From positions 6,572,001 to 6,636,000 of the forward strand of contig NZ_CP134696.1 in NCBI RefSeq assembly GCF_031851795.1: a stretch of 64,000 nt of DNA. The letters are read 5' to 3'. Shown here one piece after another: positions 35,146 through 43,999 of this stretch. Source of the DNA: Pontibacter sp. G13 (GTDB taxonomy: Bacteria; Bacteroidota; Bacteroidia; J057). The notes under the pieces are model-generated. The model had not been told where the DNA came from. It worked only from the letters and a program-made list of their open reading frames with translations, and did no database searches. Position 1 is the first letter of the stretch. Each line of letters starts with the position of its first letter. The position numbers and the translations under genes were made by a program.

Positions 35146-37884
35146 ATGCTTTTGAGAATCCTTCCTCTTTGGGGCTTCCTCTTGGGAATGGCCATGTTTT
35201 GGCCCCCCCAGCTTCAGGCCCAGCAATACCTTCGCGAAAAATTTTCCCAACAGGTTCATTCGTCCAATTGGAATGCCGCAATCGGGATCGAATTCGACGA
35301 TCAGAACCGAATGTGGGTCTGGGAAAAGTCCGGCAAGATCTACTACATGGACAACGGCACGCGGCAGCTCTTTTTTGACCTTTCGGAGGAAGTGATCAAT
35401 GAAGGAGACAATGGATTGCTCGGCTTTGTCAGGCATCCAGACTTCTATCAAAACGGCTATTTCTACCTGTTCTATCCCGTCGATCGTCATCACTTGGACA
35501 ATTTTGGGACGCCTAATTACGATCCAAACACGACCCTCCGAGGCAAGGCGACAGTCGGTCGATTGACCCGATATCAGGCCGATCCTTCCACCAATTTTAC
35601 CACAGTCTTGCCCAATAGCCGGACCGTTTTCTTCGGTCAGGAGCGATTGTTGGGACCTCCTATCATGGGAAGTTCTCACGGACCAGCAGGATTGGTTTTC
35701 GGATCAGATGGGACGCTACTTGTGGGAATGGGCGATGGGTCTCCTTGGGAAACGTACTACAACGGCGAAGGGCCTCCCTATGCAGGGTATGAGGCAGAAG
35801 GAATGTCAGGAGGTTTTTATACCGAAGAGCATAATCTCGGCTCCTTCCGCTCTCAGATGTTAGATTCTTATTCGGGTAAAATTCTCCGACTTGATCCCCT
35901 GACTGGGGAAGGAGTTCCTTCGAATCCCTTTTTTGATGAGGATGCTCCCAATTCGGTGCCGTCTAAAGTTTGGACTTTGGGGATTCGGAATCCTTTTCGA
36001 ATGACGATTCGCCCAGAAACGGGCTCCACTGATCCTGCAGATGCCCGTCCGGGTTCCCTGTACATCGGAGATGTTTCCGGCGCCTATTGGGAAGAAATCA
36101 ATGTTCAGCGGGTAGGAGGCAAGAATTTCGGATGGCCCGTGTTTGATGGATATGAGGAGATCCCCGGTTGGAAAGAGATTACTCGCCAGCATCCGTATGC
36201 GCCCAATCCATTGTATGGAATCGTACCGGGTTGCGAAACGGAGAATTTCACCTTCAACGATCTCGTAAGGCCAGATCATCGTGATGGTGCCTCATTTCCG
36301 AACCCTTGCGACAGTTCCCAGCAGATTTCTTCTGATCTGCCCATCTTCGAGCATGAGCGTCCAGCTGTGATGATGATTCACCGATGGAGAGGTGGCAAGC
36401 AAACAGAAAAGGCTGTTCTGACCCCTTCCTATGATGATGAAGGGAATCCCCAAAATCTTCGAATCAGCGATCCCAACTCTACCGCATGGGGAGAACAGGA
36501 ATTCTGGGGAAATGCGATCGTAGGAGGTGATTTCTACACTGGTTCTGCATTCCCTGAGGCATTTCACGGCTCTTTAATTATGGGAGAATATCTCTGGGGT
36601 TGGGTCAATGCATTCAAATTTGACTTGAATGATTCCTTGGAATATGTGATTCCCATTTCTCAGGATACTTTCTTCATCTCCGATCTGGCGGTCAATCCCA
36701 TCGATGGCTGTATTTATCACATCCAGTACCCCAACAAGATCATCAAGACTTGCTATGATGTGAATGTGCCGCCTGTCCCGGTAATCACAGTAGATGAGCA
36801 ATATGGTACAGATCCGCTGACTGTGCAGTTTGATGCTTCAGAATCCTATGATCCGACCCAAGATCCCATTACTTACCACTGGGACTTTGCGGACGGAACG
36901 ACCAGCACCGAGATGTCTCCGAGCCACACGTTTACCTCCTCCAGTTCCGATCCGAGGGCATTTGAGGTGATCTTGTCGGTAACTGATACCGCTGGAAATG
37001 TCGCCAAGACCAAGCAGATCATTTCGCTGAACAATACGCCTCCTGAAGTGGAAATCACCAGTATCGAAGATGGAGGATTCTATCCTTTGGGTGGGGTTTC
37101 CTATTTCCCACTGGAAGGAACTGCGGTAGATGCCGAATTTCCGGAATCTCAGCTTGCCTATGAATGGACGACAATCCTCTATCACAACACCCATTTTCAC
37201 GAAGAGCCTATAGACACGAATCGGGTGTCAGGAACGGTGATTCAACCTGCTGGATGTGAGGAAGAGACGTATTATTTCGGGGTGAAATTACGCGTTTCGG
37301 ACCCCGCTGGGCTGTCTACCACTGTGGAGCATTTTCTGTATCCAGATTGCGTGGATCCATTTGTGGAAATCGACTACGAGATCGAAATCGAGGACGGGGT
37401 GCCTGTAAGCAAATGGCGCAGTATCTGGGAAGATGATTGTGAAACCTATTATCTTGAGCGTTCGCCCAATGGTCAGTTCTGGGAGTCTCTCGGACAAGTG
37501 GAGGCTACAGGTACTGGATCATCCTACAACTTCGCGGATACTCAACCTTTGGAAGGATATGCCATGTATCGTCTTCTTGCTGAGAATGAGCTCGGCAACC
37601 GACGCTATGATCAAGTGCGTGAAGTGATGTTGTTCTCCAATTGGTCGCGGATTTATCCGAATCCCACCGACGGAGAATTGGTGATCGAATACGACGGCAC
37701 AACTGGACCAGAGGTTCATTTCACCCTGTTTGACTTGGCGGGCAGAAAATTGATGGAAGAGCACTGGGAGGCAGGCGGAATCGGTCGTCAAACCCTTGAT
37801 TTGGGGCATTTGCCGACTGGCGTCTATCTCTACCGAATCGAGGATGGGATACATCAAACCGTAGAGCGAGTGAGACTCATCTAA
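35146..37884 (+). CDS. Secreted PQQ-dependent sugar dehydrogenase with PKD and T9SS tail
   Basis: A 912-residue protein with a signal peptide (about 1-25, LQAQ). Residues about 30-540 form the soluble glucose/sorbosone dehydrogenase six-bladed propeller: DNGLLGFVRHPDFYQNGYFYLFY, GSSHGPAGLVFGSDGTLLVGMGDGS, SGKILRLDPLTG, KVWTLGIRNPFRM, ISDLAVNPIDGCIYHI. A PKD domain follows (about 543-625: TYHWDFADGTTSTEMSPSHTF), then an Ig-like region and a type A T9SS sorting tail (YPNPTDGELVIEY, LPTGVYLYRIEDG). The enzyme would oxidise sugars or related alcohols outside the outer membrane using PQQ. Cofactor residues were not checked individually. A strong promoter precedes it and a terminator follows. Confidence 0.88.
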   Translation: MLLRILPLWGFLLGMAMFWPPQLQAQQYLREKFSQQVHSSNWNAAIGIEFDDQNRMWVWEKSGKIYYMDNGTRQLFFDLSEEVINEGDNGLLGFVRHPDFYQNGYFYLFYPVDRHHLDNFGTPNYDPNTTLRGKATVGRLTRYQADPSTNFTTVLPNSRTVFFGQERLLGPPIMGSSHGPAGLVFGSDGTLLVGMGDGSPWETYYNGEGPPYAGYEAEGMSGGFYTEEHNLGSFRSQMLDSYSGKILRLDPLTGEGVPSNPFFDEDAPNSVPSKVWTLGIRNPFRMTIRPETGSTDPADARPGSLYIGDVSGAYWEEINVQRVGGKNFGWPVFDGYEEIPGWKEITRQHPYAPNPLYGIVPGCETENFTFNDLVRPDHRDGASFPNPCDSSQQISSDLPIFEHERPAVMMIHRWRGGKQTEKAVLTPSYDDEGNPQNLRISDPNSTAWGEQEFWGNAIVGGDFYTGSAFPEAFHGSLIMGEYLWGWVNAFKFDLNDSLEYVIPISQDTFFISDLAVNPIDGCIYHIQYPNKIIKTCYDVNVPPVPVITVDEQYGTDPLTVQFDASESYDPTQDPITYHWDFADGTTSTEMSPSHTFTSSSSDPRAFEVILSVTDTAGNVAKTKQIISLNNTPPEVEITSIEDGGFYPLGGVSYFPLEGTAVDAEFPESQLAYEWTTILYHNTHFHEEPIDTNRVSGTVIQPAGCEEETYYFGVKLRVSDPAGLSTTVEHFLYPDCVDPFVEIDYEIEIEDGVPVSKWRSIWEDDCETYYLERSPNGQFWESLGQVEATGTGSSYNFADTQPLEGYAMYRLLAENELGNRRYDQVREVMLFSNWSRIYPNPTDGELVIEYDGTTGPEVHFTLFDLAGRKLMEEHWEAGGIGRQTLDLGHLPTGVYLYRIEDGIHQTVERVRLI

Positions 37885-37908
37885 AAATTCGGTGATTCAT
37901 CTAAACCA

Positions 37909-37948
37909 AAAGCGGCTCATTCAAGTGATTGAATGAGCCGCTTTTTTT
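37909..37948. terminator. Bidirectional terminator
   Basis: A perfect 15-bp stem (37909-37923 with 37930-37944) with a T7 tail on + and an A run on the other side. It separates the convergent dehydrogenase and pepT genes. Confidence 0.9.
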
Positions 37949-37965
37949 GAGGTCGAATGTTCAGG

Positions 37966-39204
37966 CTATTCAGCCCAGATCTGCGCCAAATGCACCATGA
38001 CTTCTGCAGATTTTTCCATGTCCTGCACAGAGACCCACTCTTCCTTGCCGTGGAACGCATGCTCGCCTGCAAAAATGTTAGGGCAGGGGAGTCCCATGAA
38101 GCTCAATCGTGACCCATCGGTTCCGCCTCGGATGCTTCGCTTTTTGACTTCCAATCCCGCACGCTGAATCGCTTGGACAGCATGGTCCACCACCTCCGGA
38201 TGTTGGTCGAGTACCTCCTTCATGTTGCGGTATTGCTCTGAGACGATCAATTCGTACTTGGAACCGGGATAGTTAGCCATGACGGATTTGATGGTGTCTT
38301 CGAGGAAAGCAGCGTGCAAGGCCAGTTTTTCGGTGCGGAAATCACGCAAGATGAAATTGACCTGAGCTTGGTCTGCATTTCCTTCCATGGTTACAGGATG
38401 GATGAATCCTTCCTGTCCTTCGGTTGTCTCGGGTGAAAGGCGATCCTTGGGAAGCGTTGCGAGAATATCAGAGACGATTTTCAACGCACTTTCCATAGTG
38501 CCTTTGGCAAATCCCGGATGGACACTGACCCCATGTACGATCAACTTGGCGCCATCGGCAGAGAAAGTCTCGTCCTCCATAGACCCGAGCGTCTCGCCAT
38601 CGATGGTGTATCCAAAGTCTGCCCCGAGTTTTTGGATGTCTACTTTGTCTGCTCCGCGGCCAATTTCCTCATCAGGGGTGAAAAGGATGCGAATATCCCC
38701 ATGCTTGATCTCAGGATTGTCCATTAGGATCTTAGCTGCACTCATGATGGCAGCTACTCCGGCTTTGTTGTCTGCGCCCAAAAGGGTGGTGCCACTTGCC
38801 GTGATGATATCGTTGCCATGTTGCGCGGCTAGATCAGGATGATTGGCTTGTTTCAAGACAATGGAGTTGTCGTCTGGGAGCACGAGATCCTGACCTTGGT
38901 AATTGGCGTGAACGATCGGTTTGACGTTTTTGCCTGTGCAATCCGGAGAAGTATCCATGTGCGCGCAATAACAGATCACAGGAATTTTTCCAGGGACATT
39001 GCCGGGGATGGTGGCATAGACATATCCCCACTCGTCCAGCTCGGCATCTTTGATCCCCATTTGGGTCAATTCCTCAACAAGCAGACGCCCAAGGTCCTTT
39101 TGCTTTTCGGTGGAAGGAATGGTCGAGGACGTCGGGTCTGATTCTGTGTCAATGGTCACGTATTTCAGAAACCGCTCTTTGGCAGTGTGTTGGTATGTCG
39201 TCAT
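37966..39204 (-). CDS. pepT: Peptidase T (tripeptide aminopeptidase)
   Basis: A 412-residue M20 metallopeptidase that removes the N-terminal residue from tripeptides. Zinc and catalytic residues are visible: His82 and Asp84 in AHMDTSPD, Asp145 in LLGADNKAG, Glu179/Glu180 in TPDEEIGRG, and a C-terminal histidine in GEHAFHG. The RGGTDGSRLSFMG segment is the usual dimerisation/substrate loop. Full length, cytoplasmic, single gene. Confidence 0.96.
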   Translation of the reverse strand: MTTYQHTAKERFLKYVTIDTESDPTSSTIPSTEKQKDLGRLLVEELTQMGIKDAELDEWGYVYATIPGNVPGKIPVICYCAHMDTSPDCTGKNVKPIVHANYQGQDLVLPDDNSIVLKQANHPDLAAQHGNDIITASGTTLLGADNKAGVAAIMSAAKILMDNPEIKHGDIRILFTPDEEIGRGADKVDIQKLGADFGYTIDGETLGSMEDETFSADGAKLIVHGVSVHPGFAKGTMESALKIVSDILATLPKDRLSPETTEGQEGFIHPVTMEGNADQAQVNFILRDFRTEKLALHAAFLEDTIKSVMANYPGSKYELIVSEQYRNMKEVLDQHPEVVDHAVQAIQRAGLEVKKRSIRGGTDGSRLSFMGLPCPNIFAGEHAFHGKEEWVSVQDMEKSAEVMVHLAQIWAE

Positions 39205-39323
39205 AGGGGTTGGGATGGCGATGAAATGAAAGGATCTGCGAGCATGGAGGCTTCACAGATCACCTAGTCAATTTCAAAATTGGTTATTGGTCGGCAGAGA
39301 TACAAGTAAATATGGGGGCAGGT

Positions 39324-40184
39324 CTACCGGTTTCGTTGGATTTGATCAAGCTGCTTGAACAACTCGATTTCGTCAGTATCCAGCCTTTTGGGTAGAGAAA
39401 CCAGTACTTCGATATAGAGATCTCCAAAGCTTCCCGGCTGTTTGTACACGGGCATCCCGAGATTCTTGAGCTTGATTTTTTCGCCGGGTTGCAATCCCAT
39501 CGGAATCCTAACCTTGATTTTGCCTTTGGGCGTTTCGACAAACACATTTTTGGAGAGCATGATGGCGTACAAGTTGACCCTGATTTTGGTGTGGAGGTCA
39601 TTGCCTTTTCGCTCAAATCGCTTATCGGGACTGACATTCACCGTCAGAAGCATATCACCCCGATTTCCCCCAAGTACTCCGGAAGATCCTTGGTTGGGTA
39701 CTCTCAGGACGTGACCATCCTGAATGCCGGGTTGTATTTTGAGTCGGATTCTCCGTCCCTCAAGGGCGTAGACTTGCTCTAGGCCGTCGTAAGCCTCCTG
39801 GAGAGAAATCTTGATGTTGTTGCGGGAATTCCTGGACCTTCCGGGTCCTCCTCCAGCCCGGTTGAAGACAGAATTGAAGAACTGAGAGAAGGTTGAACTA
39901 AACTCCTCCTCATTGTGGGTGTAGGTGCGACTCCGGTTTTGTCCTCGACTTTGCTGCATGAACTGGTATCGGTCGTAGAGGGCGTTATACTGCTGTCTGT
40001 TGGCCGGATTTAGGAGGATTTCCTTGGCTTCGGAGATTTCCTTGAATCGGGCTTCAGCTTTGGGATTGTTGGGATTCGCATCTGGATGATATTGCTTGGC
40101 AAGGGATTTGTACGCCTTTCTGATGATCTCTTCTGAGTCATTTCGGGAAACACCCAATGTGCGATAATAGTCTTTATAGTTCAT
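39324..40184 (-). CDS. DnaJ-like co-chaperone without zinc finger (CbpA type)
   Basis: A 286-residue protein. The J domain (about 3-70) has the HPD motif at 33-35. A short Arg/Gln/Asn-rich linker follows (about 75-115), then two beta-sandwich substrate-binding domains (LRVPNQGSSGVLGGNRGDMLLTVNV; KNVFVETPKGKIKVRIP; LGMPVYKQPGSFGDLYIEV). No CxxCxGxG zinc-finger repeats are present, so it is CbpA/DnaJ class B rather than the main DnaJ. It stimulates DnaK ATPase. dnaK is not in the window. Confidence 0.92.
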   Translation of the reverse strand: MNYKDYYRTLGVSRNDSEEIIRKAYKSLAKQYHPDANPNNPKAEARFKEISEAKEILLNPANRQQYNALYDRYQFMQQSRGQNRSRTYTHNEEEFSSTFSQFFNSVFNRAGGGPGRSRNSRNNIKISLQEAYDGLEQVYALEGRRIRLKIQPGIQDGHVLRVPNQGSSGVLGGNRGDMLLTVNVSPDKRFERKGNDLHTKIRVNLYAIMLSKNVFVETPKGKIKVRIPMGLQPGEKIKLKNLGMPVYKQPGSFGDLYIEVLVSLPKRLDTDEIELFKQLDQIQRNR

Positions 40185-40299
40185 GCTTGAGAAACTAGGC
40201 CTGTGGCGGAGGACTCATTCGAATGATCGAAAATGAAGCCCAAGGGGTCAATTCTTTATCCTTGTTTTTTCTAGGAATAAGTAGATAATTGAATGGGTG

Positions 40300-40372
40300 T
40301 TGCTCTACTGGTTACAGCCACGCCTCAACTTTTTCCTCCAAAAAGGTGCAAATCGGGCGTTTTGTAGAGCAA
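40300..40372 (+). promoter_or_regulatory. Nested three-stem inverted repeat upstream of yceI
   Basis: Three stems are nested: TTGCTCTAC (40300-40308) with GTAGAGCAA (40364-40372), ACGCC (40320-40324) with GGCGT (40357-40361), and CTTTTT (40329-40334) with AAAAAG (40340-40345). It lies 45 bases before the YceI ATG. It could be a 5' leader structure or operator; its function is not known. Confidence 0.4.
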
Positions 40373-40417
40373 TCCCCGAAGTTTCGGTAAATTCAAAGGT
40401 AGTTGATCTTACCCGAC

Positions 40418-41005
40418 ATGCGCAAATTCATCCAAGTCCTTCCCTTGTCTTTGGCTTTTGGCTGGTCCATTTTGTTCCATTTCCAGCCTGTTCAGGCCCA
40501 AGCTCCTTTGTGGGCGGCAGACTCGGGCTCGGTGGCTTTTGTGTCGGATGCGCCGCTTGAACTGATTTCCGCTAGCAGCAAAGAGGTGTCTGGCTTGATA
40601 TCCGTTGCCAATGGGGAATTTGCCTTTTCCATCCCGATCCGATCCTTTTTCGGATTCAACAACTCCCTGCAGCGGGAGCATTTTTTGGAAAACTATCTAG
40701 AGGAAGCCAAATTTCCGAAAGCTACCTTCAAAGGCCGGATCATCGGTCAGGTCAACTTAGATCGTGATGGAAGTTATCCCGTCCGTGCCAAAGGGTCCTT
40801 TTCGATCCATGGATTTGAGCAAGACCGGATCATTCCTGCGCTCATCGAGGTGAAGGAAGGAAAGGCGCATGTAAGCGCAGAATTCTCGCTGATGGTAGCT
40901 GATTTTGGCATTCACATCCCCAAAGTGGTCAGGAAGAAGATTGCAGAGGAGATACTAACCACCGTTGACATTGATTTTTTCCCACGTGCATCTATGGAGG
41001 AATAG
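40418..41005 (+). CDS. YceI family periplasmic lipid/quinone-binding protein (paralog A)
   Basis: A 195-residue protein with a signal peptide (about 1-28, VQAQA); start ATG 40418, with a TTG at 40403 as a longer option. The YceI-type lipocalin-like barrel shows NSLQREHFLENYLEEAKFPKATFKGRI and a SFSIHGFEQDR region. Family members bind polyisoprenoid lipids in the periplasm. It shares clear sequence with the second YceI gene at 48494 (EHF, KATFKG, LHG/IHG, KIAE). The kinase gene overlaps its 3' end by 20 bases, so they are likely co-expressed. Confidence 0.88.
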   Translation: MRKFIQVLPLSLAFGWSILFHFQPVQAQAPLWAADSGSVAFVSDAPLELISASSKEVSGLISVANGEFAFSIPIRSFFGFNNSLQREHFLENYLEEAKFPKATFKGRIIGQVNLDRDGSYPVRAKGSFSIHGFEQDRIIPALIEVKEGKAHVSAEFSLMVADFGIHIPKVVRKKIAEEILTTVDIDFFPRASMEE

Positions 41006-43874
41006 CTGGTTGTTGATCGGGACACTGTTGTGCCTGTGCCCAAACCTCCATGCCCAGACCCTTCCTTTTCATACCTACCTCGATGCACGCCGAGACTCCA
41101 ACTTTCAGGTAAAGTGTGTTCGGCAAGCTCCCAGTGGTCTTTTGATGTTGGGGACTGATGAGGGTGCCTTCTATTTCGATGGGACAGATGTCTGGCCGGT
41201 CGGAGGAGCCTGTACGTTGAATGAAGAAGTGGCAGATTGCATGTACTCCGAATCCAACGGGATGCTGTTGGCAACACCTACTGGTTTGTATGGATGTCAA
41301 CAGGATACATTTTTGCGCCCAGAGGATGCTAACGTCATTTTTCAGGATGATGCTGATCGGGTTTGGGTCGGTACCAATGGTCGCGGAGTGGTGCTGAAGG
41401 ATGCTGGCGAATGGAAGGAATTTGAGCGAATGCACGGGATGAAGGGGCTGGATGTCTCGGGAATTGCCCAAGGAAATGACGACCGAATTTGGATAGCCAC
41501 TGAAGAAGGCTTGCATGGAATCAATCGGGCAGGCGAAGATTGGGAAATGAGGTCCTTGTTTGAGGATTCCGGATTGCCGGATGTGATTCTGACCAGCTTG
41601 GTTGCGGACCTTGCTGGGAAATTGTTTATCGGAACTTTCGATCGAGGCGTTTGTGCCTATAATCCCAATGCCAATGAATGGCGATATCCAGCCGATCCTT
41701 GGACATTCGGAGAAATTACCTCCCTCTGGGTGGAAGGCAGAAGGCTCTGGGTCGGAACCAAACGGCATGGCCTCGTCCTGATGCATGCGGGAACCTTGGA
41801 GGTTCTGAGGCATGTGCCGCCCTCGAGATCATTCCCGGTACAGCATGTATTCGATATTTTTGGCGACAATCAGGGGAACCTGTGGGTTTCCGGTGCCAGA
41901 AAGGGCATCCTATGCCTACGGCCTGATTTGCTCCCGGTGGAAGATCACCAAGGAAAGCTTGCTGGCCCAGTTGAATCCGTCCTTGAGACTTCCGAAGGTT
42001 GGGTGTGGGTCGCCCAGAAACATGAGCTTTACCGGTTTCGGGTAGAGGAGGGAGCATGGCCGGAGCTAGAGGCTTTGCCCACCTATTGGGACGAGGAAAC
42101 GCTGGTCGTTTGCATGTATGAGCTGCCCGATGGGAATATGGTCTTGGGTACGGATGGTGCCGGGGTGTTTATTCTCGATCCACGTGGAAGGTTGTTGGAC
42201 CATCTGACGGAGCGAGACGGACTCGCCAACAATAGTGTGTTGCATATCGCGGCGGACGAGGAACATGTTTGGTTTGCCACCTTTGGAGGCTTGAGCAGCT
42301 TGCCATTGGGTTCTAGTTTTCCATTAAGAAAATCTCTGGCAACCAAGATGTCCCATTTTAAGGATTTGGGCTTGCACTACATCTATACCATTCTGCCTGA
42401 TTCAAGAGGCCGAATATGGCTTGGTAGCGTAGATGCCGGAGTGACAGTCTTTCAAGAGGGAAAGGTAAAACAGATCGGTGAGGAGTCTGGAATTGAGGCT
42501 CCAATCTATTCCATCTGCGAGGACAATGCTGGGACGATTTGGATGGGCGGGGAAGATGGACTTTATCGTTACCGTCAGGGGAAGTTGACGCATTGGAACG
42601 AAAATAACGGACTGGGAGAAGCGACTGTTTCCAGTGTGATGCCTATTCGTTCTGGAGAGTTGCTCGTAGTGCATTCCGAGGGAATCGACATGTTTGAGGA
42701 TTCCACGGAGTCGTTCGTTTCCCTAACAGAACAGATGGACCTGCTATCGTTTGATCCCAATCTCAATGTCGTGGCCAAAGGCAAAGGCTACCGCAGATGG
42801 GTGGGAAGCGAGTCTGGCCTTTATTTGCTTGACCCTACCTGCGAGAGGAAGATGGGGCAACCTCAGATGATATGGCGTGATATCCAGCTCTTTCTGGAAG
42901 AGTCGGTGGATACTTCCCATCAGCGATTTTCCTTCAATGAAAACCATCTCGCCTTTTCCTTCAAAGGCCTCTGGTATCGAGATCCCGATCATGTGGAATA
43001 TCGACACAGACTCATCGGTCAGGACATCGATTGGGTGGGAAGTCGGGAGTCGGTCGTCCAATATCCGCGTTTGCGTCCTGGTAGATACATTTTCGAGGTG
43101 CAAGGGGCTGTGCATGGGCAATTTCAGCATGCCGAAACCCTCACCTATACCTTCATCATCGGGAGACCCTTTTGGCAAACTCCCTGGTTTTGGGGATTAC
43201 TGATGGTCTTTGCTGGACTGGGAATCTATGCCTGGGTCAAATATCGAGAACGCCAGCTCGAACGAAAAAGCTCCCTGGAACGGGCGCATATTTCTTTCCA
43301 ATTGCAGACCCTCAAAAACCAGATCAATCCTCATTTTCTTTTCAATAGCCTCAATACCTTGGTGTCTGTGATCGAGGAAGATGAAGAGCTTGCGATCACC
43401 TATGTGAACCACCTCTCGGACTTGATGCGTGCGATGCTCACGGTCGAAGGATCTACCTTGATCCCCTTGAGGCAGGAGTTAGAATTGCTTGAAAAATATT
43501 CCTTTTTGTTGAAGCAACGTTTTGGCGAACACCTCAAGGTGCAGATATCGATTCCAGAAAAGGTCCTGAATACCTACTTGCCTCCTTTGACGCTACAAAT
43601 GCTCATGGAGAATGTGATCAAGCACAACGTGATTTCGTCTGCCAAGAAAATGGAGGTAAAGCTGGAATTCGTGGAAGATCAATGGCTGATCGTCGAAAAC
43701 CCCGTCAGACCCAAGAGAACGTCAGTCAAATCCACGGGAGTCGGTCTGCGAAATATCAAGGAGCGCTATCGATTACTGGGTAGATATATGGTAGATATCA
43801 CCCATACACAGTCGATCTTTAGAGTGCGAATACCCCTGATTCCCGAGGAAGAGGCGCTAAGGGTAGAAGAATAA
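40986..43874 (+). CDS. Beta-propeller sensor histidine kinase (LytS type)
   Basis: About 962 residues from GTG 40986, chosen because a signal peptide (ending LHAQ) begins there; a TTG at 40965 is possible. A periplasmic two-component-regulator propeller of WVGT/WIAT-type repeats spans about 30-620 (for example RVWVGTNGRGVVL, RIWIATEEGLHGI, RIWLGSVDAGVTV, TIWMGGEDGLYRY), followed by a Y_Y_Y-like Ig domain (about 640-725). One membrane helix (about 733-752) leads to a coiled linker and a His_kinase domain with His783 in NPHFLFNSLN, N box ENVIKHNV and G box GVGLRNIKERY. The likely partner is the LytTR regulator at 45868. Confidence 0.9.
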   Translation: MHLWRNSWLLIGTLLCLCPNLHAQTLPFHTYLDARRDSNFQVKCVRQAPSGLLMLGTDEGAFYFDGTDVWPVGGACTLNEEVADCMYSESNGMLLATPTGLYGCQQDTFLRPEDANVIFQDDADRVWVGTNGRGVVLKDAGEWKEFERMHGMKGLDVSGIAQGNDDRIWIATEEGLHGINRAGEDWEMRSLFEDSGLPDVILTSLVADLAGKLFIGTFDRGVCAYNPNANEWRYPADPWTFGEITSLWVEGRRLWVGTKRHGLVLMHAGTLEVLRHVPPSRSFPVQHVFDIFGDNQGNLWVSGARKGILCLRPDLLPVEDHQGKLAGPVESVLETSEGWVWVAQKHELYRFRVEEGAWPELEALPTYWDEETLVVCMYELPDGNMVLGTDGAGVFILDPRGRLLDHLTERDGLANNSVLHIAADEEHVWFATFGGLSSLPLGSSFPLRKSLATKMSHFKDLGLHYIYTILPDSRGRIWLGSVDAGVTVFQEGKVKQIGEESGIEAPIYSICEDNAGTIWMGGEDGLYRYRQGKLTHWNENNGLGEATVSSVMPIRSGELLVVHSEGIDMFEDSTESFVSLTEQMDLLSFDPNLNVVAKGKGYRRWVGSESGLYLLDPTCERKMGQPQMIWRDIQLFLEESVDTSHQRFSFNENHLAFSFKGLWYRDPDHVEYRHRLIGQDIDWVGSRESVVQYPRLRPGRYIFEVQGAVHGQFQHAETLTYTFIIGRPFWQTPWFWGLLMVFAGLGIYAWVKYRERQLERKSSLERAHISFQLQTLKNQINPHFLFNSLNTLVSVIEEDEELAITYVNHLSDLMRAMLTVEGSTLIPLRQELELLEKYSFLLKQRFGEHLKVQISIPEKVLNTYLPPLTLQMLMENVIKHNVISSAKKMEVKLEFVEDQWLIVENPVRPKRTSVKSTGVGLRNIKERYRLLGRYMVDITHTQSIFRVRIPLIPEEEALRVEE

Positions 43875-43999
43875 CGGCCTCCATATTCTCTTCTCTTTGT
43901 TGAAAGGTGCAAAATGTCGGATTGAATGCAGATTCGATGACAATTGTCTTTGTTTTGTGAATCCATGCTTCGTAACATGAGGTTACTAACTACTATCTC

